From Tetracentron sinense (lineage: Eukaryota; Streptophyta; Magnoliopsida; Trochodendrales; Trochodendraceae): a stretch of DNA of 64,000 nucleotides. The position numbers and the translations under genes are program-made. Position 1 is the first letter of the stretch, and each line of letters starts with the position of its first letter. The stretch covers positions 26,383,760-26,447,759 of the forward strand of contig CM026557.1 in assembly GCA_015143295.1 (NCBI GenBank). Direction: 5' to 3'. The notes under the pieces were generated by a model. The model had not been told where the DNA came from. It saw only the letters and a program-made list of their open reading frames with translations, and searched no databases. Shown in pieces: positions 35,600 to 47,900 of this stretch.

Positions 35600-37480
35600 C
35601 AGTTTCGGTGTGAAAAGTCAAATAAACATTTATCTAAAACAATATATATTTGTTTATTTTATATGCTTATGGATTTTCTAATAAATATTATTTTATTTTT
35701 TATAAGTTTTGAAAAAATGCGTATCATGCCCGTGAGAAAGAAGAGATGGTAGTTAAAGGTTTAAAGGCATACTTGATTTAGAGGTTACTATTTTGGGGAT
35801 CATTCAATTAGGATTATTTCCATAAACGATTTTTTCTGGTGAAGAGGAATGCTAGCCTCAGAGTTTCTACCTCTCGCAATATAGTATCAACATGTGTTAA
35901 TTCTATAATAAGGGTTTGATTTTTTTTTTTTTGTTTGGACTTCTCAAGTAGGGTAGCATTCGCCTTTTTAAGAAAAGTCTCACTAGAATTATATGGGGTC
36001 CCACAAGATGTTTTTCATTGAAATGCAACCAAACTTAGCCTTCCAAAATGGGACCGGTGTTTGCTTTTTATAGTCTTCCATTATGTCTTCTCATGGCAGT
36101 GTCGTAAATCTATTTATCTTTTGTTTTTAATTGTCATAAAAGTTGATAAGGAATAGAGATTAATTTTCAACTGGAGCTCTCTTTTTACACATTTGCCCGG
36201 GCTCCACATGATGCAGAGCTCCGCATGATATTTAAACTGTAAGGAATAATTCGTTAATACTCATTTTCAGATTATATAGTTGCATTGCTAAGAAACGTTT
36301 CAAGAACTAGAATCTAGTACTTGAACTAGTTCCCTCTTCCTTCTGTTGAACAGACCACTTTCTGGCAGGTTCTTTCGATTTTTACCAATTTTTATTACTG
36401 ATTTTCTAGTTGAAACGGTCGGTTCTGGCGGTTCCCGCTTCTCAAACCAATTTTTGCAGTTTTAGGGACCGAGTGTTTTTTTTGGTTGAAGGTAAAAACA
36501 CCACAAGGTGAAGCTATAGGCATTAGAAGGAAGACTACACACTCACGCGCGCACACATTCCACAAACACCGGTTGACTGGCCAGTTTCTGATTTTACCCG
36601 TTTAACTAGCCATCCGATCCGGTTTTCAAAACGTGGAGGTGAGTCCATACTCCGTGATCGCATGTCACTCAGTGTGTATGATATTTGCCTGAATCTTGTG
36701 ATTATCGTCGGTAAGAGAGCATTGGGGTCTTTTAGAAAGGCATGATCACATCACTCTAGGGAACTAGGTTTTGTATGATTATGGTCGAGCAACCATAGCT
36801 GGATATTTGGATTTACTAAAACCATATTTATATTTAGCAGAGTCATATAGGTCATCATGTCTTAAGATAAAGCTACTGATCGTGTGGGGTTGAGACTCAT
36901 TGATGCGTAGGGATTCTTCAAAGACTATTATAATTCAAGGACTGTTAGAAGTATGGATAAGACTTTGAGATATGACATGAAAGGTTTAGTGTTGAGAAAT
37001 TATAAGTTTCTTATAATTTATAAGTTACCCATAAGTTATTAAAATCCTAAATTTTTATAAGAAACTTATAAAATGAAGTGACCCCTATTCCTTTAAAAAT
37101 ATGCAAATTATTCAGAGGTATGGTCTCGGTGCTAGGATTGTGTGCAATCCTATTAGCAAATAAACCCTATATACATAAAGAGAGTGGTACCAACTATTTG
37201 AGTGCATTAAATATAAAAAAAATCCACATGCGGCATTTTCTTTTATGCAGAATGAGTGGTAGAAGCCATAAGATAAAAGATAAAAATAAGGCGAGTTGGA
37301 TGTCTAATTATGTACCATAACTTTTTTTGATATTTTGAACTAACCAAACACACTCAACACATACCGATAAGACACACACACACCCCCTACAATCTCAACT
37401 TTGAATGATCAAAACTTTTGATCCAAAAGTCATCACGTGATCTATGAGTACTAGTTTTGAAGATCTCAACGGGCTATACG
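35600..37480. other. Intergenic, nothing recognised
   Basis: No coding resemblance and no repeat ends found. Small frames such as 37078-37320 look like chance. Confidence 0.5.
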
Positions 37481-37870
37481 TGTTAGTAACCTGCATAGCA
37501 GGTTACGACAATTGAAACACAGAAAAAAAAATATATACTTTTGAGGAAAACATTTGAGTTTTGGAAAATTCATTTTAGGGCCTTTTAAAGTATTTTGAGT
37601 CTGCTTTCTTTTAGAAAGGTCTTAGGTAGTTATTTTAAGACTTTTGGTAGAATTTCAGTTGAACTAAGATTTTTACTATTTTTTAATATAAAATTTACTA
37701 TTTTAGGAAGTAAGAGATTTATGAGTATATAAATACTCTTGTAAGTAATTGCAATTCAGTTTTTATCAATAATATTTTCAGAATTCTCTTATGTTCTTTG
37801 TGGATTCAATGATTAATTGGGTTAAGGCAATGTTCTTCTCCTTTCTTCATATGTTCCACTACGCTATGTT
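37481..37870 (+). other. Possible old LTR or promoter fragment
   Basis: Contains a 9 bp-arm hairpin GTAACCTGC/GCAGGTTAC (37488-37508), a TATA-like TATATAAATA near 37726 and an AATAATATTTTC stretch resembling an R-U5 region. No partner LTR was found in the window. Confidence 0.3.
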
Positions 37871-37881
37871 TGAATTCCAGT

Positions 37882-38298
37882 TGTTTTTCGGAAAAAGTCT
37901 TGTTTTGTGTTTTGGAAACTCCTATTTCAAGCGGGAGACTTTCTAATTGTCTAGGTCTTTTGTTTAGACCTATAAATACGTAGTTATGGGTCTAGGATTT
38001 GATATGGGGATGCTTATGCATTGAGAGAGGGAGATAATAGAAATGGTTAAAGCATACTAGGACTTAGGAAATGTTGAAGGGAGGATAGATAGGGATTCTC
38101 TTTTGGGTTTTCATTGAGAGGATGAGTTGAGTGCTTTTAGCTAGTTCTTCAATGTCTCTTTGAATAAAGGAGTAATCGGATCTTGACTCATGGACGTAGG
38201 TATAGGTTATTGCCAAACCACGTAATCTCTTGTGTTTTCTTTGTGTTTGTGCTTGACTTATTCTTTTCCCTCGGTGTTTTATTGTTATTTCCTCAACA
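37882..38298 (+). repeat. 5' LTR of copia fossil
   Basis: Aligns over its full 417 bp with 48006-48422, ending CTCAACA next to the primer site. TATA box TATAAATA at 37971-37978. It lacks the first part present in the 522 bp 3' LTR. Confidence 0.88.
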
Positions 38299-38300
38299 AT

Positions 38301-38312
38301 TGGTATTAGAGC
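38301..38312 (+). promoter_or_regulatory. Primer-binding site, initiator tRNA-Met (diverged)
   Basis: TGGTATTAGAGC matches the copia consensus TGGTATCAGAGC at 11 of 12 bases and sits two bases after the LTR end. Confidence 0.85.
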
Positions 38313-38332
38313 TCCGGATTAATTATTTTTTA

Positions 38333-39183
38333 ATGACTGTGAAAAATTCTAGGCAATTTTCTCTGGAAACGTTTGACAGAAAATGGAGTTTCAATCTGTG
38401 GCAAAGGAGGGTAAAAGACATTCTAGTTCAATAGGGTCTTGCAAAAATGTTGAAGGAGGAATCCGGTAAATTGGAAAAGATGTCAGATGTAGATTGGAAG
38501 GACATTGAGGCAAGGGCAGTCAACACAATATGCCTTTGTCTTGCAGATAACGTGATGCATAGTGTTATGGTTGAGGAATCGGTACCAGAACTGTAAAAGA
38601 AGTTGGAAAAGCTCTACATCGGAAAGAACATTACCAACATGTTATATCTGAAGGAGTTTAATACCTTAAAGATGCCGGAGGGTGTAGATTTCATGGAGCA
38701 CATTAATGTGTTCAACTAGATCTTGAATCAACTGCAGAAAGTTGATGTCAAGGTGGATAACGTAGACCAGGCCGTGGGGCTTCTTACATCACTTCCGGAT
38801 TCATATGATCACTTGGTAACAACTCTCATGTATGGCAATGAGATATTGCAGATATAGGAGGTCACGGCGGCGCTACTCTCTACAAGATTAAGCAGAAACC
38901 AATGCATGATGATCATAATAATGCTATGGTTGCTTAAGGAAGAGGTAGGAATTTGGAGAGAGGATCTAGAAAAGGTAGGGGCAGATCCAAATCCAAGGGA
39001 AAATGCAGGGCCCAGTGCTATTATTGCAAAGAATTAGGGTACTTCAAAAAGGAGTGTCCACTTCGTGCTGGCGGAAAGAGGGAATCTTTTGGAGGAGATT
39101 CTTCAGCAGTAATAGCAACGGACAAGAAGGAATACATTGGAGATGCATTCACAATCTCCAAAGGTATGGACAATTCTTTTAAT
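38333..39183 (+). pseudogene. Copia gag
   Basis: Starts at the ATG shortly after the primer site: MTVKNSRQFSLETFDRKWSF then NLWQRRVKDILVQ, the usual copia capsid opening (L.G..F..W...M...L). Further phrases such as MPEGVDFMEHI and DQAVGLLTSLPDSYDHLVTT belong to the capsid core, and a CCHC knuckle CYYCKELGYFKKEC closes it, followed by a serine/glycine linker. Fossil with a few breaks. The inserted solo LTR begins right after the linker. Confidence 0.88.
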
Positions 39184-41358
39184 TGAAAGTATGCCTCTTT
39201 TTAATTTTAGAAAAACAATTCTTCGGGGCATACATCGAATCCCAAAATCTGACTAAGATTCTAATTGATTTTATTCAATGAGAGTTAAAATCACAATCAC
39301 CTTTGCGATTTTGAAATTGTTAAGTCAATTCTACGATAGAATGCTAGACCGACAAAACTTCACAAGTGTCAAGTCTCTTTCGCAATCCGCACAGACCTTC
39401 TTTATCTTTAAAGTTTTCTCTAATGGAAGCTAATGACCCTCCCAAATTTCTAGCTCTAGGATCTTGAAATAAAGATCCAATCTTTATAATCAAAATTGCT
39501 TCTTGATCTTCTTCTTGATATTCAAAATGTAGAACAAAAAAAAGAAGAAAAGGGGGAAAGGGGGGCTGACCGTACACCTCAAGGAAGAGAGGGGACGGCG
39601 TGAGATTGAGGACAGGAAAGGGAGAGAAAAATCTAGAAATTAAAGTGTATCCAACCCTTGGACGTCCTCCCTTTAAATAGCCTAGGCTTGGGTTGCTTAC
39701 AACCCAAGTCTCATCTTTCTAATCCAATTAGAATTCCTTAATTGTTTCTAATCTTGATTTCTCCTAATTAATTAGGTTTAATCATTAATAAAAACTAACC
39801 TTATCCATTAGTAACAAACTAACTATATCCTTATCCAATAAGGAATCTTAATTAGTAACTTACTAATTAATTATTAGTAACAAACTAATAGAATCCCTAA
39901 CAATTAGGGAGTCTTTAATTAGTAACTAACTAACTAACTAACTTTATCCAATAAGGAGTAGTAATTAGAAACTAATTAAATCAAATGCTTCCTTGAAGTG
40001 GGCATCCCACCCTAGGTGGGCCCCACTCCCACATGCCCCCTAAGGGTTCCAAACCACTTAATGTCACATGTTTGATCTTTTATCAAAATTCTCAATGGGT
40101 CCTATCCATTTGGTTTCTCACATCCAATGTGATTCTACCTTATAGAGCTTCACTAGACCATATAGTGATTACTTAGATAAATTAATTAACTTAATTAATA
40201 ATTAAATTAAATACTTTAAGAAATTCCTTGTGTGTGGGATCTAAAGGGATCTCCTATTTCCGGTTGTGGGATCAAGTACTCAACCTTTTGGTTAAAACAT
40301 TGTTACTAGGAAACACCTTTCTAGACTCCATTAAGATTACAGAATTTTATCTATATCTCTAGGCTTCCACTAATCACAATAATGTCCATTAACACAATGT
40401 GATTAACCTCCAGAAAATAGAGAATTACTTGTAGGTATTTCTATCTCAAGATCTATTTATAGATGCGCTCCTCCACTTCCAATGTTGTTATAAGCTTATG
40501 GGATAATATCTAATACTGTCTTTAATCTCTGGCTTATATTGAGAACTTATTCTCTTTGATACTTTTAGTCAAATTTGGAATTTCAAAACATTTTAGAAAT
40601 TCTTAAAAGAAATAATAATATTAATTTCATTTATTTTATACAGAAAATAAACTTTTCGATAAAACCATTTTATCGATAAATACCAATATTGGGTTTTTCA
40701 AGTCCGGTTTTGACAAGTATCAACTTAATATTATTTACTCTATAAGAGTAGTGGAATCCTTGTTGAGCGTACACACACTTTTTCTAGTATAGCGTACATA
40801 ACCCAACGAGCCCGTATTTAGTCCGATGTGTTGGACATTGACAATTGGCTACATCAAAGCTATATAGGCAAATACTAGAGAAGATGTCAACCTCTTAGGT
40901 TAAAGACAATCTGTCAAATAGACTACCCTAAATATAAAGACAGTATATTTCTAAGGGTATCCATTGAGCGATCCAATTGCAATATAAGTACTACTTACTT
41001 ATATCTACATTTTAGTCAAGAGACCCTTCTCTCAGTGATTGAGATTCATCACTCCATCATATGGAACTAACAATATGTAAGTTAGTAGGAATACATTGTC
41101 CAGATGTATCCTGAATAACTTAGAACAATTTTAGGTCTACAAGGAACCGGAAAACCATATCTCCTTAGCAATTAGTTAATAACTAATTGGACGGTTTTCC
41201 TACAATGTTACCTAAGGAACAAAGTAATCTAATCCAATAAGATACTTTTAATGTGTTACCCAATGTAGAAGAAAATGTGTGAATGTAAAATATGCATTTA
41301 TTGATTAAGTAGACTAATACAATACCGGAATGACTTTCGTGGGCATATATGTCTAACA
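39184..41358 (-). mobile_element. Solo LTR, 2.2 kb, class uncertain
   Basis: Minus strand starts TGTTAGACATATATGCCC and ends GCATACTTTCA. TTAAT at 39179-39183 and TTAAT at 41359-41363 form a perfect 5 bp target duplication, inside the copia gag-protease junction. A TATA-like TATTTAAA lies at 39672-39679 on the minus strand. Upstream of it (39780-39960) are symmetric words such as CCTTATCCAATAAGG and CCCTAACAATTAGGG. No coding part remains, so copia or gypsy origin cannot be told. Confidence 0.88.
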
Positions 41359-41363
41359 TTAAT

Positions 41364-42094
41364 GAATGAATTTTAGATTTGGGGGCTCCGTATCATATGT
41401 GCTCAAATATTGAATTTTTTGATACATTCCAAAAGGGGACGGGAAAAGTGTTCCTAGGTGATGGATCTAAATGTGAAATCACGGGTTTTAAAACTGTAAA
41501 GATAAGAATGGTTGATGGAATTGTTCGCACTTTGGGATGGGTAGCTTGTATCCCTAAGTTACGAAGGAATTTAATTTTCCTTGGGCAGTTAGACTCCAAG
41601 GGCTATGGCAACTCAGTTGCAGGTGGAGTTATTAAAATTTAGCGAGGTTGCTCAGTTTTGATGAAGGAGAAGAAGTGTGATGGTTTTTATCTCTTGGATA
41701 GGAATATAGTGATAGGTGGAGCTACCACAAAGCCTGCAGGAAAATGAAATTCAGGTGTTATGCAGAGGGTAGAAAACTTACCTAAAGTCTCTTTCGCAAT
41801 TGGAGAGGAGACTGGTATTTTGGAGGGTTTTCATAAGGATGGAGATGGTGATGATGTGCCTTTGGCAGAGGGGACTTATCTAAGTCCTCATCCGGGGTTC
41901 TTCTAGAGTGGAGGACAGTTTTCAAGTTACACATGAGTTTTGGTCATGTTTAATCGAATCTGGTGGATGATTTTTAGGGGTGATTCAAGGGTATGTGTAG
42001 CTAGTGTGTCTCTTTCATAGATGGTGTAGAGGCGGGCAAGGTCAAAAGGGTAGTTTACGATTTACAAATGGGTTTGCGGTAATTGTAAATAGAG
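41364..42094 (+). pseudogene. Copia protease and pre-integrase piece
   Basis: The readable frame at 41379-41642 has GAPYHMCSNIEFFDTF, the copia protease active-site region (normally DSGASxHM), then VFLGDGSKCEITGFKTVKIR, IPKLRRNLIFLGQLDSKGY and a GGVIKI end. A LLDRNIVIGGATTK-like phrase follows, typical of the stretch between protease and integrase. Integrase itself is not seen. Broken. Confidence 0.8.
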
Positions 42095-42763
42095 TGTAGA
42101 ACCCTGGAACTTAAAGGCATAGCACTGTGAATAGTGCTGCTGTATAGCCCCAAATCTCATTTGTATAGCTGGTGAATAGTGTGTGAATAGTGCCGGTAAA
42201 GGCTTGAAGCATTATGTGTTGTATGGTTTGGTTTTAATGAAAAATGGGGTTTCACTTAAGTTTCGTGTTGTGTGTGTAACGAAAATATTATAATAATCTA
42301 GGTTTCATGTTTGTGTTTTAGGTATTCAAAACTTAGAGTAGAAATGCTCTAAGTGTCTAGGAAATGAGAACGTATAACATCAAGGTGTTATTTCCGATGT
42401 TAGGTTTTCGGTGGGTTGAAAGAGTGTGAACACAGTCTTATCATGTTTTAAAGGGTCTTAAGGACATTCTTTAATGTTTATGGGTATCAAGGTATGAGTT
42501 AAAGGATTGTGTGTGTGTGTGTGTGTGTGTGTTGAGGATCCCAAGGACAATCTTGTGTAATCAAAGTGTAATCGCATTGGTTAAGAAAATCCTTTCACTT
42601 TAAAGCCAATTTAGACAACTTATAAATCAAAATTAGGACTTATCCATTAGAGACAAAATTGTTCAACTTTGAATGAGGAGTCCAACGCAAGTTGAATTGT
42701 CAAAATCTGATAAACAAGTCAAAAGTTATGGTTGAAATACCGAAGCATATTTTTGCAGAAAAA

Positions 42764-42872
42764 CCCGCTTAAGTGAGCTCCAAGCCCGCTCAAGTGAACT
42801 CGACTAAAACTGTGTTTTTGAGTCCAGGGAGCAGCCCGCTCGAGCGAGACCCAAGCCCGCTCGAGCGAGATC
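42764..42872 (+). promoter_or_regulatory. U3 motif cluster CCGCTCGAGCGAG
   Basis: Four copies: CCCGCTTAAGTGAGCTC (42764), GCCCGCTCAAGTGAACTC (42784), GCCCGCTCGAGCGAGAC (42834) and GCCCGCTCGAGCGAGAT (42855). The core CGCTCGAGCG is a perfect palindrome. The cluster ends about 45 bp before the TATATATA box. Confidence 0.8.
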
Positions 42873-43584
42873 TCACATACACGTTTTTGTTTAAAGGTTT
42901 TTCACTAACCTAACACTATATATACCTAATTTTTGGGGTCCAAGGGTTCTAACACTTAGAGAATGACTTTTTGAGAGAAAAAGGAGGAAACCTAGGTTTC
43001 CAAAAGGAGGCTTTGTGGTAGATCAAGGAGGAGCTTGAATCCTCACTTCCCAAGCTTCCACAAGCTTGGATCTTCTTCCTTGAGCGTGGATCTCCATTTC
43101 CAAGCTCGAGTTCGTGCCCAACCATCCTCCCAAGCTAAGACTTAGTCTTTACAAAGTAAGTACACTCTTCTAGTTAACCTAGTGGTAACCTAGATCTTGA
43201 ACCTAAGTTTTCAAGCTTTTCAATGTTGAGATTTTGTACGATGGTTTCCAAATTCCAAACTAAGCATGTTTCCCAAAAATGTATGGATTATTAAGCATGA
43301 TTGAGATGTAATAGGCTAAGTAACCATGCTACATGCAATGTATGCCTAATGTATGGTACTTATGACCATGATTTCCATTTTTCATGTTTTTTAAGTATAC
43401 TATGATGTTTGGGAGCTTTTCTATGATTATAGAAATGCCTTAAATCAAATGATGCATTTACTTAAGTTTTTTTCATACCATTATGATGTTCACGATTTCA
43501 TATGCACAAGCATGTATGCATGACCAAGTTTTTAAATATAAGTATATGATAAACAAACAAGAACAGACAAGTGATTTATGAAAC

Positions 43585-43762
43585 GAATGATAAAGCCGAA
43601 CTTTGGGTCGGTCAAGGATAGGGCATATCCAAGGATATGCCATATTTGACTCTCAAGAAAATGAGACAAGCAAGAATGATAAAGCTGAACTTTGGGTCGG
43701 TCAAGGATAGGGCATATCCAAGGATATGTCATATCTGGCTCACAAGAAAATCAAGGATGTTA
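43585..43762 (+). repeat. 89 bp tandem duplication in LTR copy a
   Basis: The unit GAATGATAAAGCCGAACTTT... occurs at 43585-43673 and again from 43674. A shorter direct repeat (CGCTGAAGGGTATTTACATA) follows at about 43780 and 43829. The same unit, also duplicated, is present in the LTR at 60796-63207 (61735-61890, reverse strand). Confidence 0.85.
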
Positions 43763-44751
43763 GTGTGCCTTTTTTATTTTCGCTGAAGGGTATTTACATA
43801 CTTGTCTCACAAGTTGCTTTCAAGAATTCGCTGAAGGGTATTTACATACCCGGCTCACAAGTCGTTACAAGGGCACTAACATCTGGCTCACAAGACAAGT
43901 ATGACATGATAAGATAAGACAAGACAAGACAACCATGACAAGCAAGATAAGACACACATGATTCTCATAAGACAAGAACAAGACAAGCAAGATTTGTTTA
44001 ACACGATAAGCAAGTTTTTGAAAAACATGAAAAGATATTTTCAAGAACAAGTTATGAATCATGAACACGAGTTTTTATACGGAGTTTTCGCATGTAGTCT
44101 CACGTATGTCATGATTATCATGTTTATTTTAAATTGTGATTGTGAATTGAGTTATGTTATTACTATTGTTAGCTAGTAGCTTGTACTCGCAGATTATTCC
44201 ATACTCAGATGTACCTATTGATGTTGATAGGTACATGGTATGACATTTGTACCCCGGTTCCTTGGATCGAGGAGGATTATGGTGAGGAGGAGCCTCACGT
44301 GGAGCCTATGGTGGAGCCTCAGGTGGAGGCAAGAGACCTAGATAGCTGGCCTTACCCTGATGACTACTGAGAGAGAGAGTTTTATGATTTTATATTTTGA
44401 TAGGTGGGCATGTCCACCTTTACTTGATATGTTTTGTATATAAACTTGGAATACTGATCATGTATAGAAAAGAGAAAAATTTAGTTTACGCTTTCGCATT
44501 GATTTAGCTTCCGCAATCTGTCTCATGTCTCCATTATATTATGTTATGCCTTGTTAAGTTGTAGGATAGTTTGCCAGGTTATGATAGTCACGTCTAAGTC
44601 TCACCTAACTCCTAGGGGGGATTTCGGGGCATTACAACTGTGAATAGTATTTCAAAGGCCTAAAGCCTTATGTAATTGTTTTGGATGTTTTCAATGATAA
44701 TGAGGGCTTTGGAAAATGGTCAAAACAGCAGAACAGGGCAAAAATCAAGCC

Positions 44752-44907
44752 AACCGGTCGACCAGTGCCCTAGACCGGTCGATCGTTGCACTACCGCTCG
44801 ACTGCTTGACTTGACCGGTCGACCAGTGCTCACACTAAATTGTATGGGGTTCTTTTCCAGAACACCCCAAATCAACCGGTCGACCGGTGGGCATGACCGA
44901 TTGACCC
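44752..44907 (+). promoter_or_regulatory. U3 motif cluster ACCGGTCGACC
   Basis: Copies at 44752 (AACCGGTCGACCAGTGCCC), 44773 (GACCGGTCGATCG), 44792 (diverged), 44812 (TGACCGGTCGACCAGTGC), 44873 (CAACCGGTCGACCGGTGGGC) and 44895 (diverged). The cluster ends about 65 bp before the TATA-like TACAAATA. Confidence 0.8.
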
Positions 44908-46098
44908 CTCCTTATTTTTCTTTGTATGAGATTTTCTTAAGGGTGTATGGGTCTTTGGCCAACCCCTTAGCCTACAAATACCCATTTTCGTGGGCTTAAG
45001 GATTACCACACCCTAAGAGAGTTTGAGAGAGAAATTTTGGGAGAGAAAGAAGAGAGAAAAGCTAGGGTTTATGCCGGGATCAAACTTAAAGCTTATTTCT
45101 TACTTCCGAAGTTCGGACCTTGCTTCCACAACTTTTCCAAAGCGCTTCAATCAAAGAAAATTGATCTTAGAAGGTAGATACACTCTACTATCTACCCTTG
45201 TTGCAAATTCTTTGATAAAAGAATGATGAAATGACATGTTTTTGATGAAAATAGGCTAAGTAACCTAGGTGTGATTTACTACCTCTATGAAATGAAATTC
45301 CATGAGATGTTTCGAGATTTCCAAGCTTTCTGAGTCTCTCATGATGCACTTATATCTCGCATGATTGATGTTTTCTCATAAGTATAGGTATCCAGAAAGT
45401 TCATAAGTTCACATGCTCATAAGAACAAACTCATAAGCTCGCAAGCTCAAAAGCATTGATAAACCCCAAACGTTGGGTTGGTCAAAGGTAGGGCATATCC
45501 AAGGATATGTCATACCTGACTCAAAGTAATCTCATAAGACAGTTGATAATGCTAAACGGAGGGTTGGTCAAGGATGATGGCAGCCCTATTCAATTTACCT
45601 TCAATGAAGGGTGTTTACATACTCGGCTCATAAGTTGCTAAGGGTGTTATCGTCTTGCTCATAAGTTCATAAACTCGTACAAAATCTTATAAGCTCATAC
45701 AGAATCTCATAAGCTCATAAGTCTCATAAGCAAAGATCTCATAAGTACTCATACAATCTCATAAGTGTGATTCTCATAAACAAAGACCTCATAAGAACTG
45801 CGATTCTCACAAGAACTCATAAGCTCATACGTTCGGTTTCTCATGCGACTCATACGGTTTTGATTTCAACATAAGCTCATAAGATAGTTTTGGATAACTA
45901 TGCACGTTTTACGATGTTTCAAAATATAATTTTCACTCTACGCTATAAAATTTTGATAAACTGTATAGATGTTATGGTTTTATAACATTATTAGCTAGTA
46001 GCTTGTATATGCTGAGTATTTCATGCTCAGTCGAATTGTTATCTTCAGCAGGTCCATTCAACACATGTGCTCCTAGACCATGGGTTGAGGAGAAGTAC

Positions 46099-47428
46099 TG
46101 AAAAATCACTCGGTGAACCCCAAATAAAATATTCGAGTTGAGAACTCACAAACCCAAGGAGGGATGACTAGCTTTCCCTATAATTCTTTCTACCATTTTT
46201 AAGATTTAATAATTAAATTATTAACAAATGGAAAATAATAATCAAGTGCGGAAAAGGAAAACAAGCAAACCACAACACAAGGTTTTTTACGTGAAAACCC
46301 TTCCGGGAAAAACCACGGGACCTACTCCAGCAAAGAGATATCACTAAGACAAAGTCAACAAGAACTTACAAGACTCGAACTTGACTCATTCGGACTCGAC
46401 ACTACGATCTTTCAGTTCTTAGTCCTCTATGCCTCGAAAAGTCATTACGTACCCGCAAGTCCCGTGATCAACCGCAGTCGCTCGTACTTCTCTTAGATCT
46501 CCACAACAACCACGATCCTTCTCGGATCGATCTCCTTCTACGAAGGCTCCGGATCACAAACACCGGCCAAAGACACACACGTGTCGGGATTGTCAAATTA
46601 ATTTTCTAACAATCTCTAGAGAGATCTTAAAACCATGAAGATCACACAATGCAAGAGCTAATAATAGAAAAGTTATTCTTGCATTCTCTAGAGAGGTTGT
46701 GAGAGGAGGGATCAACTATAATCAATGAAGAATAAAAGAAACCCTAGGAGAGAGTTCTCCAGCCTCTACTCTCACAAACTAATAAGATCTCCACGAATTA
46801 GGTCAATAGAATTCGTATTTATAGATTCCAAAGAGATTGCATGTGAATAGAACTCTTATTTAGCAAGGATGGATCTATCCATGGTGTGGATGGATCTATC
46901 CATTGCCCACGGATCTATCCGTCATCACCAAGGATAGATCCTTCAAAGTCTATTCATGTAAGCACCGATCTATCCAAGTTATCACCGATCTATCTATCAC
47001 ACCAAGGATAGATCTATCTATATGTTGATCGATCTATCCGTCATTACCAAGGATAGATCCTTCAAAACATGAGTCTCTGGAAAAAATCCTCATACATAAT
47101 TTTTCACCACCGATCTATCCAACATGGAGAAGGATAGATCCTTCATAGCCAATTTCGAATATTTCGAATGACTTGAATACAATAACTTTTTTATGGAATT
47201 ATACTAACCTCCTAGGTTGATAAAAAGGTGTTCTATGTCAAAAACCAACCTAGGTAATGGGTCACTAAGTCACTTACCTTCCTAGATCCGGAGGTGATAC
47301 TTGATGTAGATTTCTTCTCTTTTCTTCGGCTTTTTGAAGCTTTACCAAGTATGATAAGTTGACTTAAAAATGACTCCACTTAGACTTACGTTTTGATACA
47401 TAATTAGCCAAGATATTTTGGACTTACA
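46099..47428 (-). mobile_element. Ty1/copia-type solo LTR
   Basis: Perfect 5 bp target duplication AGTAC (46094-46098 and 47429-47433). The minus strand starts TGTAAGTCC and ends GGGGTTCACCGAGTGATTTT then TCA, almost the same as the 3' end of the gag-only copia LTRs (22091-22108), so it belongs to a related copia lineage. It is inserted in chromovirus LTR copy b. TATA on the minus strand at 46816-46823. Confidence 0.92.
46867..47144 (-). promoter_or_regulatory. U3 motif cluster GGATCTATCC/GGATAGATCC in copia LTR
   Basis: At least eight copies: GGATCTATCC at 46871, about 46892 and 46911; AAGGATAGATCCTTC at about 46930, 47049 and 47130; CCGATCTATC at 46985 and 47110; GATCGATCTATCCG at 47027. 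It lies 45-320 bp upstream of the TATA box in LTR sense. The motif is the same as in the gypsy solo LTR at 17569-17710. Confidence 0.82.
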
Positions 47429-47886
47429 AGTACGATGAGGAGGAGCCTACGGTGAATCTTGCTCCTAAGGAGAGGGCCTTTGATAGGTGGCCTTATCCAG
47501 GTTACTACTGAGTGAGGTGAGTGAGAGATTTGTACATATATTTTGTAAATGGGCATGTCCACTTAGTACGTTGAGTAAGTTGTCTTTTGTAATCACTTGG
47601 AATATGGTATGTATAGAAGAAATTTTCAATTTACACTTCCGCTATGTTTGCCTTGTGTATTTTATACAGGATGGTTTGAAATGATATAATAGTCACACAC
47701 AAAGTCTCTCATAACTCCTAGATAGGATTTTGGGTCGCAACACGGAGGTTCAGAATTTTGAGAGAGATTCTGATTCGAGGTGGAGGTGTTTCCCGGATGT
47801 GGGTGATGCGGTGTTCTATCTTGGAGGTTTGCTTGGTGAATAGCAAATCAGTTATCTTGTTTAATGGTGATATCGCGGAATTCTCG

Positions 47887-47900
47887 CCAAGGTGGAGATT
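47887..47900 (+). promoter_or_regulatory. Copia polypurine tract
   Basis: CCAAGGTGGAGATT directly precedes the 3' LTR start TGTTAAAATTGAC, close to the common copia form AAGGTGGAGATT. Confidence 0.85.

Larger units (their letters stand above)
42095..44636 (+). repeat. Chromovirus-type LTR, copy a
   Basis: Begins TGTAGAACCCTGG and ends CTCCTAGGGGGGATTTCGGG then GCATTACA. Start and end match the solo LTR at 16980 and the Tekay/Del LTR at 60796. TATA at 42917-42924. It contains a (GT)n run at 42510-42531 and an 89 bp tandem duplication at 43585. The 5 bases before it (TAGAG) do not match those after it, because a second LTR copy follows directly. Confidence 0.85.
44637..47741 (+). repeat. Chromovirus-type LTR, copy b (start missing)
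   Basis: Starts at ACTGTGAATAGTATTTC, a point inside the normal LTR start region, and ends GATTTTGGGTCGCAACA. It is related to copy a but diverged. A copia solo LTR (46099-47428) lies inside; without it the LTR is about 1.77 kb. TATA-like TACAAATA at 44973. GGGCATATCCAAGGATATG (45491) matches the duplicated unit in copy a. Confidence 0.8.
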
